From positions 1 to 64,000 of the forward strand of contig JAEUKA010000077.1 of assembly GCA_016794465.1 (NCBI GenBank): a stretch of DNA of 64,000 nucleotides, given 5' to 3'. Positions within the stretch are counted from its first letter, which is position 1. Each line of letters opens with the position of its first letter. Under the pieces are notes generated by a model. It was not told where the DNA came from. It saw nothing but the letters and a program-made list of their open reading frames with translations, and did not search any database. Positions 50,831 through 59,783 of this stretch are shown piece after piece. The stretch is from Myxococcales bacterium. GTDB lineage: Bacteria > Myxococcota_A > Polyangia > Palsa-1104 > JAEUJZ01. The position numbers and the translations under genes were made by a program.

Positions 50831-52246
50831 GTGCAAAAGCCGTTTGTTCCTGAAGTTGCGGTGATTGGTGGTGGCCTGGCGGGCTGTGAGGCTGCATGGC
50901 AGCTTGCCGAGCGCGGTCACAAGGTCGACTTGATTGAAATGAAGCCGGTGCGGATGTCGCCTGCCCACACCACGCCACTGCTCGGCGAGCTGGTGTGCAG
51001 CAACTCCCTGCGCAGCGATGATCCGCAGACGCCGGCGGGGCTGCTCAAGGCCGAGCTACGGGCGGCGCGCTCGCTCATCATTGCCTGTGCCGATGCAGCG
51101 CGGGTGCCAGCGGGTGATGCCCTGGCGGTCGACCGGCTGCAGTTTTCGCGGCAGATCACGGCCCTGGTGGTGGGCCATCCCAACATCCGCTTGCGGCGCC
51201 AGCTGTGTGACGACTTGCCCGCGTTGCCGTGCATTCTCGCGGGGGGGCCGCTGCTCGAAGGGGGTGCGGCGCGGACGCTGCGACGCTTGTGCGGGGACCG
51301 GCTGTACTTTTATGACGCCATTGCGCCGATTGTGGAGGCGGACAGCATTGACTACGACCGCTGCTTCCGAGGCTCGCGCTATCACCAGGGAGAGGAGGGC
51401 GACTACCTCAACTGCCCGCTCAATCGGGACGAGTACTACGCTTTTGTCGAGGCGCTGCTTGCGGGCCGCAAGGTCACACCGCATCGCTTCGAGGAGCCGC
51501 GCTACTTCGAGGGCTGCTTGCCGGTCGAGGTTATGGCAGAGCGTGGTCCGGAGACGCTGTCGTTCGGTCCGATGAAGCCGGTGGGCCTGGTCGATCCCCG
51601 TCGGCCCGGTGAGCTGCCGTATGCAGTGGTGCAGCTGCGCGCCGAGAACCGCTATCACACCGCCTACAATCTGGTCGGCTTTCAGACCCGGCTGGCCTAT
51701 CCCGAGCAGAAGCGCATCTTCGCGATGATTCCGGCGCTGCACCAAGCGGAGTTTGTTCGCTTCGGCTCCATCCATCGCAACAGCTACGTCGAAGGGCACA
51801 AGGTGCTCGATGATTCGCTGGCGCTGCGAGCGGCGCCGCACATCCACCTTGCGGGCCAGATTACCGGCGTCGAGGGCTACATCGAGTCCACCGCCATGGG
51901 TCTGCTCGCGGCGGTGCTGCTGCACGACAAGCTCGCGGGGCTGCCGCTGTCTCTGCCTCCAGCGACGACAGCGATTGGCGGACTGTATCATCACGTCACT
52001 GCGCCGCGTCTTCACGGCGAAAAGTACGTGCCGATGAACATCAACTTTGGGCTGCTGCCGCCGTTTGAAGGCAAGCCGGCCAAGCGAGCGGGCAAGCGTG
52101 GCAGGCGGGCTCTTCACGCCGAGCGCGCTCGGGAGCACTTGCCTTCGTGGCTGCACAAGATCGGCGTGGAGGTTGCGGCGCCAGCGGACTTACTGGGCGA
52201 CGCGGAGCAGGATGGCGGTGGTGTTGTCGACGCCGCCGAAGCTTAG
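50831..52246 (+). CDS. trmFO: tRNA (uracil-5-)-methyltransferase, folate/FAD-dependent
   Basis: TrmFO makes m5U54 in the T-loop of tRNA using methylene-tetrahydrofolate and FAD. Visible landmarks are the FAD-binding VIGGGLAGCEAAWQLAERG, MSPAHTTPLLGELVCSNSLRSD, CPLNRDEY, MKPVGLVDPR, NLVGFQTRL and GQITGVEGYIEST. The GTG at 50831 is the preferred start; the frame is open to 50795. The 471-residue protein has a C-terminal extension of about 20 residues coded opposite the end of the phosphatase gene, with a 57-nt tail-to-tail overlap. Confidence 0.95.
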   Translation: MQKPFVPEVAVIGGGLAGCEAAWQLAERGHKVDLIEMKPVRMSPAHTTPLLGELVCSNSLRSDDPQTPAGLLKAELRAARSLIIACADAARVPAGDALAVDRLQFSRQITALVVGHPNIRLRRQLCDDLPALPCILAGGPLLEGGAARTLRRLCGDRLYFYDAIAPIVEADSIDYDRCFRGSRYHQGEEGDYLNCPLNRDEYYAFVEALLAGRKVTPHRFEEPRYFEGCLPVEVMAERGPETLSFGPMKPVGLVDPRRPGELPYAVVQLRAENRYHTAYNLVGFQTRLAYPEQKRIFAMIPALHQAEFVRFGSIHRNSYVEGHKVLDDSLALRAAPHIHLAGQITGVEGYIESTAMGLLAAVLLHDKLAGLPLSLPPATTAIGGLYHHVTAPRLHGEKYVPMNINFGLLPPFEGKPAKRAGKRGRRALHAERAREHLPSWLHKIGVEVAAPADLLGDAEQDGGGVVDAAEA

Positions 52247-52927
52247 CGCAGCGCGGATGAGGGCATCACAGGACTCATCGAGCGTTGGCGCAGTGGCCGC
52301 TTCGGACATGACCTCGCGCAAGATCCAGTCGTCCACCATGTCGGTTAGGCCGTCGCAGCACAAAAGGTAGACATCGCCGAGCTGCATGTTGACGGTCTGG
52401 TACTCGACCTCGACCGCTTCGTGCAGACCCACCGCGCGGACGATCACGTTGTCGCTGGGCGGACCGTAGCGCCGGGCCAGCTCTGGGTTGTCTTCGTACA
52501 GGTTGACCAGCGAGTGATCGCGCGTGACCTGGACAAGCTCGCCCGAGTTGTAGACCAGCCGATAGATGCGGCTGTCGCCAACGTGGCAGACCTGCAGCGA
52601 GTCGCCCTGCTGGCGAATTCCCACCACCGTCGTACCCATGTTGTGCAAAGTCGGATCTTGGCGGGCTTGGCCGAAGATGGCGCGGTTGGCACTCTTGATG
52701 GCTGTGACCAGGATCTCGCGATCCTCAGGGGGCGGTCGCTGCTGGCTGCGGACCACTTGATCAATGGTCTTCACCGCCAGATTCGAGGCGACCTGCCCGC
52801 CGACGTGGCCACCCATGCCGTCGCACACCACATAAAGCCCGACATCGGGTGCGAGCAGCATGGCATCTTCGTTTTTTTCCCGTACGAGCCCTACGTGGGT
52901 GCGGCCAGCTTGTTCAAGACGCATCAT
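52190..52927 (-). CDS. PP2C-type Ser/Thr protein phosphatase
   Basis: This PP2C/PrpC-like phosphatase has the metal-binding motifs KNEDAM, VVCDGMGGHVGG, GDSRIYRL, CCDGLTDMV and GGVDNTTAIL in the right order. It would reverse phosphorylation by Hanks-type kinases such as the one at 47661-49202. The start is ATG 52927 or the adjacent ATG 52924 (245 aa); the frame is open to 53050 but that extension overlaps the divergent radical SAM gene. A perfect -35 hexamer TTGACA lies on the minus strand at 52969-52964, but no good -10 follows at standard spacing. Confidence 0.93.
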   Translation of the reverse strand: MMRLEQAGRTHVGLVREKNEDAMLLAPDVGLYVVCDGMGGHVGGQVASNLAVKTIDQVVRSQQRPPPEDREILVTAIKSANRAIFGQARQDPTLHNMGTTVVGIRQQGDSLQVCHVGDSRIYRLVYNSGELVQVTRDHSLVNLYEDNPELARRYGPPSDNVIVRAVGLHEAVEVEYQTVNMQLGDVYLLCCDGLTDMVDDWILREVMSEAATAPTLDESCDALIRAALSFGGVDNTTAILLRVAQ

Positions 52928-52968
52928 GAAGTATTTTCGACGATATTCTGTAAAAAGGTGCCCTGTCA

Positions 52969-53904
52969 ATGCGACGAACTTCTCTCCCGGTGCTTGGCTC
53001 TCACAATGACAAGGTGCGCCAGGGTAGGTCTGCGCCAAGTGACGGAACATTGGCTGTAGATCTTGGTGTGTTGTCAGTTCACTTCGATGGCGGTCGCTGT
53101 CACGTCCGCTGTTCGTTCTGTTACTTGGGCGAGCGCGAGGGCACCGCCCAGAGCGGGGTTCCCATCGACCTGCTGTGCGAGTCGCTAGAGCTGCTGCCGT
53201 ACCAAGAGCTAGCGATTGCCTTGTCGGAGCCGATCGCGCCGGTGCTGGAGCCGCTGAGCAGGCTGGTGGCGGTTGCGGCGGCGCAAGGTCGGCTGGTCAC
53301 GGTGACGACGACGATTGCCGGCGCGCTGAGTCTGCCGACAGCAACGTGGACGGGCCTGGGGCGGCTGAACCTGTCGATTGATCCGCACAAGGGTCAGCTG
53401 CGGGCTCCGGTGGGGCAGGTGATTCCCGAGGACGTGGCCGCCGCGCTCGCGCAGCTTCCCGCCACGGTCGAAAAGGTCCTGATCTGTACGCTGAGCAGTG
53501 AGTCCTTCGCGGAGGAGCTGTGGTCGGGACTGCTCGGCGCGCTGCTGGCGCTGCCCGAGGTCGATCGAGTGGCGCTGTCGGGACTGAAGCCGCCGCCGCC
53601 GTGGTGCGACACCAGCTACTGGCTGCGGTCACTGGCGCGCATCGGTGGGCTGCTGCGGGAGCACCTCGACAAGCGGCTGTTCTTGGACTGCTATGTTGCG
53701 GCGCGGATTCTGAAGGTCGGTGGCTGCCCGGCCCGTCCGGACTTGTCCCCGACCAGCAAGGAAGAGTCGTCGCGCGGAGGCCTGGCCTTCCGCTCCTGCG
53801 TCTACCAGCCGCGAGCCGACTTCGTCGTCGAGTCTGCCTCTGCGCTCGCCAGCCAGCTTACCGACTTCGTCGCCCCCGCTGTGTGCCCATTCCCGATCCG
53901 CTAG
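52969..53904 (+). CDS. Short radical SAM protein, family not recognised
   Basis: This 311-residue protein has the canonical CX3CX2C at C44, C48 and C51 (GGRCHVRCSFCYLGERE), followed by alternating strands and helices consistent with a partial TIM barrel (LVTVTTTIAGAL, GRLNLSIDPHKGQL, VEKVLICTLSS, DKRLFLDCYVAARIL). Two further cysteines near the C-terminus (GGCPARPDLSP, FRSCVYQP) could ligate an auxiliary cluster or be structural. The substrate is unknown. It is divergent from the phosphatase gene with 41 nt between the start codons. Confidence 0.7.
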   Translation: MRRTSLPVLGSHNDKVRQGRSAPSDGTLAVDLGVLSVHFDGGRCHVRCSFCYLGEREGTAQSGVPIDLLCESLELLPYQELAIALSEPIAPVLEPLSRLVAVAAAQGRLVTVTTTIAGALSLPTATWTGLGRLNLSIDPHKGQLRAPVGQVIPEDVAAALAQLPATVEKVLICTLSSESFAEELWSGLLGALLALPEVDRVALSGLKPPPPWCDTSYWLRSLARIGGLLREHLDKRLFLDCYVAARILKVGGCPARPDLSPTSKEESSRGGLAFRSCVYQPRADFVVESASALASQLTDFVAPAVCPFPIR

Positions 53905-54006
53905 CCCACCGCGAGCACTCACTAGGTACTGGAGAGATCGAAAGGCTTTGCACTGTCAGGTGATTGTGATGTGATTTGCTCAACTTACCTGCCAGGAGCG
54001 TTGCCC

Positions 54007-55335
54007 ATGGATTTCCGACTCGCTTCGCGGAGCTTAGCCTCCCTTGTTGCTTTGTGCGCTAGCCTGACCGTCTCGACCGTCTTTGCTGCCAAGTGTCCGA
54101 ACGTCCAGTTTGTGCTCGACCGCTCGGGCTCGATGTCGGCCTCGGTGCCTGGTGCTGGTGCCGGCGCGACCCGCTGGACTGTCGCCAAGGTCGCCATCAA
54201 CAAGGTGATCGACAAGTGGGACGGCCAGTTCCCGATCGGCATCTCGATCTTCCCTCCGATCGGCGGCAGCGGCTGTGGTTCGCAGTTGGTGACACCGCCG
54301 GACTACAACACCAAGGCCAAGATCAAGATGGCGATTGATGCCAACGGTCCGAGCGGCGGCACTCCTTCCGGCAGTGCGATGCGGGATGCGCAGATGATCA
54401 AGGAGATGCGCGATCCCGACCGCAAGCAGTTCGTGGTGCTGATCACCGATGGCGGGCCGGGCTGCAGCGGCGAGCCGGACTCATGTAACGGTACCGTCGG
54501 TCAGATCCGCAATGCGGCGATGGCGAGTCCCGCGATCGAGACGTTTGTGGTCGGCTTCGGCGGTGGACTCAGCGCCAGCGAGCAGCAGTGCATGACCCAG
54601 ATGGCCAACGCGGGTGGCCGACCTGCGATGACGCCGGAGAAGTACTTCAAGGCGGACAACGATGTCGAGCTGAATGCCGCCCTGTCGAGCATCCTGGAGA
54701 TCATCACCGGCGGCGGCGATGTCGGGATGGGCAGCGTCTGCGATGACACCTGCTACTCGAATGGCTGCCCGACGCCTGGCGATCTGTGCGTCAAGGGCGT
54801 CTGCAAGGCCAACCCGTGCACCGGCGTGAGCTGTGGGGCCAAGAACTCGTACTGCGCGAGCGATGGCTCAAGTCCCGGCATCTGCATCAGCGCCTGCACC
54901 AAGGCTTGCCCCAAGGGAACGCGCTGCAACATGGGAACCTGCGCACCAGACCCGTGCCCGTACTTCTGTGGCGCCGGCCTGGTCTGCGATGCGGGGCAGA
55001 AGCGCTGCATTCCTGACCCGCTGTGCCAAGGCCTGCCTCCCGAGAAACAGTGCAAAGGCACCAGCCGCTGCCGAGGTGGCGAGTGCGTGGACGATCCCTG
55101 CCGCTGGACGCGCTGCCCGACTGGCACCCGCTGCGTCGCGTGGGAAGGCAGCTGCGAGTTCATTCCAACCGACAGCCCGCCCGATGAGGAAATGAAGGAC
55201 GACACCTTCGAGTCTTCGGATCGGCTCGCCGGCTGCAGCACCGTTCCTGGTGGCGCCAGCGCGGTGTCCTTGTCGGCGGGTGCCCTGCTGTTTGGTGCCT
55301 TGCTCGCCACTCGCCGCCGCCGCCGCTCGCACTAA
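54007..55335 (+). CDS. VWA-domain surface protein with MYXO-CTERM anchor
   Basis: This 442-residue exported protein has a signal peptide ending near VFAA, then a von Willebrand A domain with MIDAS residues DRSGS (Asp38, Ser40, Ser42), GGTPSG and ITDGGP. A cysteine-rich region follows with about eight short modules (CVKGVCKANPC, CNMGTCAPDPC and similar). The C-terminus is GCSTVPGG, a hydrophobic helix, and RRRRR, which is the MYXO-CTERM sorting signal specific to Myxococcota. VWA domains bind ligands through a metal ion. AGGAG at 53994-53998 fits the ATG at 54007. Confidence 0.85.
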   Translation: MDFRLASRSLASLVALCASLTVSTVFAAKCPNVQFVLDRSGSMSASVPGAGAGATRWTVAKVAINKVIDKWDGQFPIGISIFPPIGGSGCGSQLVTPPDYNTKAKIKMAIDANGPSGGTPSGSAMRDAQMIKEMRDPDRKQFVVLITDGGPGCSGEPDSCNGTVGQIRNAAMASPAIETFVVGFGGGLSASEQQCMTQMANAGGRPAMTPEKYFKADNDVELNAALSSILEIITGGGDVGMGSVCDDTCYSNGCPTPGDLCVKGVCKANPCTGVSCGAKNSYCASDGSSPGICISACTKACPKGTRCNMGTCAPDPCPYFCGAGLVCDAGQKRCIPDPLCQGLPPEKQCKGTSRCRGGECVDDPCRWTRCPTGTRCVAWEGSCEFIPTDSPPDEEMKDDTFESSDRLAGCSTVPGGASAVSLSAGALLFGALLATRRRRRSH

Positions 55336-55373
55336 TTCTTCGTCAGACCTGCCTATTTGACGCTGTCCCGCCT

Positions 55374-55397
55374 GAGCGGCAGCGGCTCGCTTTTTTG
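55374..55397 (+). terminator. Possible intrinsic terminator after the VWA gene
   Basis: GAGC and GCTC pair around a 7-nt loop, followed by GC and a run of six T. The stem is only 4 bp, so strength is doubtful, but the T-run and position 39 nt after the stop support it. Confidence 0.4.
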
Positions 55398-55478
55398 TTC
55401 TAGCGTCTCCAAAACCCCGGCAAGATATTGTGGCTTTAGGCCTGGCGACTCTGCTCGTCCGGGCCCGGAAAGGGCCAC

Positions 55479-57029
55479 GTGTTCATGGATCGACTGCACG
55501 GCGGAAACCCACTCGCGGAGGGGCTGGTCGGAGACAGGCAGCCCGAGCCCTGTGCGATGGTGATCTTTGGCGCATCGGGGGACCTGACGCGGCGCAAGCT
55601 GGTTCCGGCGCTGTACTCGCTGGCCCGTGAGCGACTGCTGCCCTCTGGCTTTGCGATTGTCGGGATGGCGCGGCGGCCCCTGCCATTTGCGGACGACATG
55701 CGAGCGGCTGTGGGACAGTTTGCGCGGCGCCGACCCGTCGATGAGTCGCTGTGGGACAGCTTCGGCGGGGCGATCAGCTACGTCAGCGGCGACTTCGACG
55801 ATCCAGCGGCCTACGAGCGGCTGCGGTCGCACCTGGGGGAGATCGACCTTTCGCGTGGCACCCGTGGCAATCGCATCTTCTATATCTCGACGCCGCCGGA
55901 GTCTTTCGAGACGATCTTGCGCCATCTCGGGCGAGCGCAGCTGATCTCACCGGGCGAGCGGCCGTTTACGCGAGTGATCATTGAAAAGCCGTTTGGCCGC
56001 GACCTCGCCTCGGCGGAGCACCTAAATCGCGTCTGCTTGGAGGTCCTGCGCGAGGACCAGATCTACCGAATCGACCACTACCTGGGCAAAGAGACGGTGC
56101 AGAACATCCTCATGTTCCGCTTTGCCAACAGCATCTTTGAGCCGCTGTGGAACGGGAAGTACGTCGACCACGTGCAGCTCACGGTGGCCGAGGCGATTGG
56201 CATCGAGGGTCGCGGCAACTACTACGACCAGGCCGGCACGCTGCGCGACATGGTGCAAAACCACATGTTCCAGTTCATGACGCTGATGGCGATGGAGCCG
56301 CCGGTGGCGTTTGAAGCCTCTTCTGTACATGACGAGAAGGTCAAAGTGCTGCGGGCGCTGCGCGAGCTGCCGCTGTCAGAGGTCGAGCGCTTTGCGGTGC
56401 GCGGTCAGTACTCGGCGGGCTTTCATCAAGGCCAGCCGGCAGAGGGCTATCTTAGCGAGAGCGGGGTGTCGCCCTCTTCACGGACCGAGACGTACGTGGC
56501 GCTGAAGCTGTTTATCGACAACTTTCGCTGGGGCGGGGTGCCGTTTTACGTCCGGGCCGGCAAGCGGATGGCGCGGCGGGTCAGCGAGATTGCGATCACC
56601 TTCAAGCAGCTGCCGCACGCGCTGTTTTCGGGGCCGCAGGGCAAGCTGTCGCATGAGCCGAACGTCTTGACGCTGCGCATCCAGCCGGACGAAGGCATTA
56701 CGCTCAAGTTTCTGTCGAAAGTGCCGGGGCCGACGATTGAGCCGCGTCCGGTGACGATGGACTTTCGCTATGGCACAAGCTTTGGCACCGAGCCTCCTGA
56801 AGCCTATGAGCGGCTGCTGCTTGACTGCATGCTCGGCGACAGCACCTTGTTTGCGCGCGGCGATGAGGTGATGGCGTCGTGGCGGTACTGTGATCGCATC
56901 CTCCGTGGCTGGGCCGAGCGCGATGCGATCAGCCACTCGCCACTGCCATCGTACGAGCCGGGAACCTGGGGCCCCGAGGTGGCGGCGAGCCTGCTGGCCC
57001 GTGACGGTCGGGTGTGGCGACGACCATGA
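55479..57029 (+). CDS. zwf: Glucose-6-phosphate 1-dehydrogenase
   Basis: This is the first enzyme of the oxidative pentose-phosphate pathway; it oxidises glucose-6-phosphate with NADP+. 516 residues. The Rossmann motif FGASGDLTRRKL, the substrate-binding RIDHYLGKE and IIEKPFGRDL are all present. The start is GTG 55479, 5 nt after an AAAGG element, or ATG 55485. It begins a three-gene cluster with opcA and pgl, with overlapping junctions. Confidence 0.96.
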   Translation: MFMDRLHGGNPLAEGLVGDRQPEPCAMVIFGASGDLTRRKLVPALYSLARERLLPSGFAIVGMARRPLPFADDMRAAVGQFARRRPVDESLWDSFGGAISYVSGDFDDPAAYERLRSHLGEIDLSRGTRGNRIFYISTPPESFETILRHLGRAQLISPGERPFTRVIIEKPFGRDLASAEHLNRVCLEVLREDQIYRIDHYLGKETVQNILMFRFANSIFEPLWNGKYVDHVQLTVAEAIGIEGRGNYYDQAGTLRDMVQNHMFQFMTLMAMEPPVAFEASSVHDEKVKVLRALRELPLSEVERFAVRGQYSAGFHQGQPAEGYLSESGVSPSSRTETYVALKLFIDNFRWGGVPFYVRAGKRMARRVSEIAITFKQLPHALFSGPQGKLSHEPNVLTLRIQPDEGITLKFLSKVPGPTIEPRPVTMDFRYGTSFGTEPPEAYERLLLDCMLGDSTLFARGDEVMASWRYCDRILRGWAERDAISHSPLPSYEPGTWGPEVAASLLARDGRVWRRP

Positions 57030-58270
57030 GTGGCCCAGGCGATTATCGGCGGAGTGAGCGCCGGGAAGGCTGGGCGGTGCCGCTCGATGCAGTGGCGGCG
57101 TTTACCCAAGGCGCATCCGTCAGCGTGGCCCCCGAGCGCATCGAGCAAGAGCTTTTGTCCCTGTGGCGACGGGCCAGTGAGCGCGCGCAGGCTGCCGGTG
57201 CTGGCTTTGCGGTGACGCGGGCCTGCCAGTGGAACCTGATTGTCCACACCCACGGGGAAGGCGAGCTGCTGCTGTGTAAGCAGGTCCTCGATACGGTGTC
57301 CGAGAGCGTCCCGAGCCGCCTGCTGGTGCTGCACGAGAGCGAAGATCCCGGCGACGCGAGCATCATCGGTGACGACGGCGTACCCCTGCATGCCTCGGTC
57401 GAAGCGAACTTCCGAGAGAGCCAGAGCGGTCGTCGTGAGATTGTGTCCGAAGAGATCACGATTGAGACGCCGCAGCTGCACAGTCGGCGGCTGCCCAGCC
57501 TCGTGCGGTCGCTCTTGCTGCCCGATGTGCCGACGGCGCTGCTGGTTCACAACCCCGCGCTGGACGCGGACTGGCTGCGGCCGCTGTGTGCCGATGCGGA
57601 TCGCTTTTTGTTCGACAGTGGACGCTTGCGCTCGTGGCAAGAGCTGGCGGCGGTGGCGCAGGTGCTCGACGAGCTGTATCCGATCGGCAAAAAGCAGGTC
57701 GAGCTGATGGATCTCGGCTGGCTGCGGCTGTGGCCGTGGCGGCTGCTGATTGCGTCGCTGTACGACACGCCGGAGTCGCGCAAGGGGCTGACCACGCTCC
57801 GCGAGCTACAGGTCGGTTACGCAGAAGGTGGTGAGGCGGCGGCGCTGCTGCTGGCCGGCTGGCTGCTCGGGAGGCTGCGCCTTTCCCCCACTGCGACACT
57901 GCAAGAAGACGGCACGATCGGGCTGGTCCCGGGATCGGGCAGTCCGGTGCAGCGTCCGGTGCAGCTGCGGCTGGTAAAGACCCCTCGCGAGGCAGCGGCT
58001 CCAGGCATTGTGCAGGTGACGCTTCATCAGCAGGACAGCTGTCTGTCAGCCAAGACCAGCGTGGATGGCAGCGGCATCGAAGTATGTAGTCCGTTTCAGC
58101 CGCCTCGGACCCAGCCGATGCGAGGTCGCCCGGATGCCGAGCTGCTGGTCGCCGCATTAGGTGTTGGCGGGCGCGATCCGTTGATGTATGAAGCGCTGCG
58201 GCTCGGCGCGGCCTTGCTGTTGGGCGACGTGATGCTGCAAGCGCAAGAACAGTCTGAGGTGCGATGGTGA
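57026..58270 (+). CDS. opcA: Glucose-6-phosphate dehydrogenase assembly protein OpcA
   Basis: OpcA supports assembly or redox activation of Zwf in cyanobacteria and actinobacteria. This 414-residue protein has the two-part layout of the family (an N-terminal alpha/beta half with VTRACQWNLIVHT and RLLVLHESED, then a C-terminal half ending in GGRDPLMYEALRLGA) and sits exactly between zwf and pgl. The ATG at 57026 overlaps the zwf stop by 4 nt. The assignment rests on context as well as sequence style. Confidence 0.8.
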   Translation: MSGPGDYRRSERREGWAVPLDAVAAFTQGASVSVAPERIEQELLSLWRRASERAQAAGAGFAVTRACQWNLIVHTHGEGELLLCKQVLDTVSESVPSRLLVLHESEDPGDASIIGDDGVPLHASVEANFRESQSGRREIVSEEITIETPQLHSRRLPSLVRSLLLPDVPTALLVHNPALDADWLRPLCADADRFLFDSGRLRSWQELAAVAQVLDELYPIGKKQVELMDLGWLRLWPWRLLIASLYDTPESRKGLTTLRELQVGYAEGGEAAALLLAGWLLGRLRLSPTATLQEDGTIGLVPGSGSPVQRPVQLRLVKTPREAAAPGIVQVTLHQQDSCLSAKTSVDGSGIEVCSPFQPPRTQPMRGRPDAELLVAALGVGGRDPLMYEALRLGAALLLGDVMLQAQEQSEVRW

Positions 58271-59094
58271 GTGGACGAGCGCCCGAGATATGGATCGGAG
58301 AAGACGGCGAGGCGCTGGCCCGGGAAGGGGTAAAGCGGCTGGTTGACTCCGCTCGGCGTGCCATCGCCGCCCGGGGTCGCTTCGTGGTTGCACTGGCAGG
58401 AGGCAACACCCCACGGCGCCTGTATCAGCTGCTCTCCCACATCGACAGCATTGACTGGACCCGCGTCCACGTCTGCTTTTCCGATGAGCGAATGGTGGCG
58501 CTCGACAGTCCGGACAGCAACTACCGGATGGCGCGCGAGACGCTGCTATCGCTGGTGCCGGTGCCGCCGTCGCAGGTGCATCCGGTACCGACCGATCTGT
58601 CGGTGGACGAAGCAGCGCTGCGCTACGACCAAGTGCTGCGGCAGGTGCTGCCCCAGACCGAGCCTCGGCTCGACTTGGCACTGCTGGGCATGGGCTCAGA
58701 CGGTCACACCGCGTCGATCTTTCCGGGCTCGCGGCTGCTGGCCGGCGTCGATGACGACTTTCTACTCGATGATCCCGAGACAGGACCGCTGCGCAGTGAC
58801 GTGCCGACGCCCTCGCTCGATAGCTTTGGCAGTGAGCGGCTCTGTGCGCCGGTCTACGATGCGCCCAAGCCGCCGCTGCAGCGGGTGACGATGACGCCGT
58901 ACGTGCTCAACTTGGCGCGGCAGGTGATTGTGCTGGTGGCGGGCGATGACAAAGTGGCGGCGGTGTCGGCAGCACTCGAGAGCGATGCGCGGGTGGCGGA
59001 GATTCCGATTCGCGCGATTGCACCGGTGACCGGAGAGCTGGTGTGGCTGCTCGATCGCAAAGCGGGGCGTGCGCTCGGCAGTCCGATGCGCTAA
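58264..59094 (+). CDS. pgl: 6-phosphogluconolactonase
   Basis: This enzyme hydrolyses 6-phosphogluconolactone, the product of Zwf. 276 residues, DevB type, with VVALAGGNTPRRLYQLL, VHVCFSDERMV and the catalytic GMGSDGHTASIFPGS. It overlaps opcA by 7 nt. No gnd gene follows, so 6-phosphogluconate must be handled by an enzyme encoded elsewhere. Confidence 0.95.
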   Translation: MVSGRAPEIWIGEDGEALAREGVKRLVDSARRAIAARGRFVVALAGGNTPRRLYQLLSHIDSIDWTRVHVCFSDERMVALDSPDSNYRMARETLLSLVPVPPSQVHPVPTDLSVDEAALRYDQVLRQVLPQTEPRLDLALLGMGSDGHTASIFPGSRLLAGVDDDFLLDDPETGPLRSDVPTPSLDSFGSERLCAPVYDAPKPPLQRVTMTPYVLNLARQVIVLVAGDDKVAAVSAALESDARVAEIPIRAIAPVTGELVWLLDRKAGRALGSPMR

Positions 59095-59135
59095 GACGGG
59101 GCTCACCCATGACTGGTGGTTGGTGGAGCTCGCTC

Positions 59136-59765
59136 ATGACCCCGTTGCGCTGTTTTGTTTTGTCGGTGCTGGTGCTGTCGGCTTGTCGCGACAAGCTGCC
59201 TTCGCCCAAGCCGCCGCTGTTTTCGGACGCCTTCGACCGGGCCGAGCTTGGGCCAAGCTGGAAGTCGACCGCGCCGCCGGGCACCTATCGCATCGATTCG
59301 GGCGAGCTGGTGGTGTCGGGCGCCAAGAACCATCCGCTGTGGCTGACCACGCCGCTGCCCCGGGACGCAGTGATCGAGCTCGATGTCTACAGCAAGAGTC
59401 CCGATGGTGACATCAAGGTCGAAGCGTTCGGCGATGGCCAGAGCTTTGCCAAGACCGTGTCGTATACCTCGACGGCGTACGTGTTCATTCAGGGCGGCTG
59501 GCGCAACCGACTGGGCGCGCTGTGTCGGATGGACGAGCACGCCGACGATCGCAAGACGCGCGCTGACCTGACGGTGGTGCCGGGACAGCGCTATCACTGG
59601 CTGATCGCTCGCAAGGACGGGCTGGTTCGCTGGTACGTCGATGGCAAGCTGGCGCTCGAGATGGACGATCTGGCGCCGCTGGAAGGTCCGCAGCACAGCT
59701 ACTTTGCCTTCAACAACTGGGAAGCCGAGGTTCACTTTGACAACCTCGTCGTCCGGCCCTACTGA
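59136..59765 (+). CDS. Lipoprotein with LamG/concanavalin-like domain
   Basis: This 209-residue lipoprotein has a signal peptide ending in LSAC. The mature part is a jelly-roll: FSDAFDRAELGPSWKS, TYRIDSGELVVSGAKNHPLWL, WLIARKDGLVRWYVDGKLAL and HFDNLVVRPY, as in LamG or DUF1080-type folds that bind or cleave carbohydrate. No catalytic residues can be assigned. The ATG at 59136 has GGTGGAG 7 nt upstream; another ATG at 59109 is possible. It may be cotranscribed with pgl. Confidence 0.7.
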   Translation: MTPLRCFVLSVLVLSACRDKLPSPKPPLFSDAFDRAELGPSWKSTAPPGTYRIDSGELVVSGAKNHPLWLTTPLPRDAVIELDVYSKSPDGDIKVEAFGDGQSFAKTVSYTSTAYVFIQGGWRNRLGALCRMDEHADDRKTRADLTVVPGQRYHWLIARKDGLVRWYVDGKLALEMDDLAPLEGPQHSYFAFNNWEAEVHFDNLVVRPY

Positions 59766-59783
59766 CAGCCGCTGCTGCTGGCG

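Noticed and set aside
53905..54006. Possible sigma54 promoter before the VWA gene
   Set aside because: GG and GC elements are present but not at the required 10-nt spacing.
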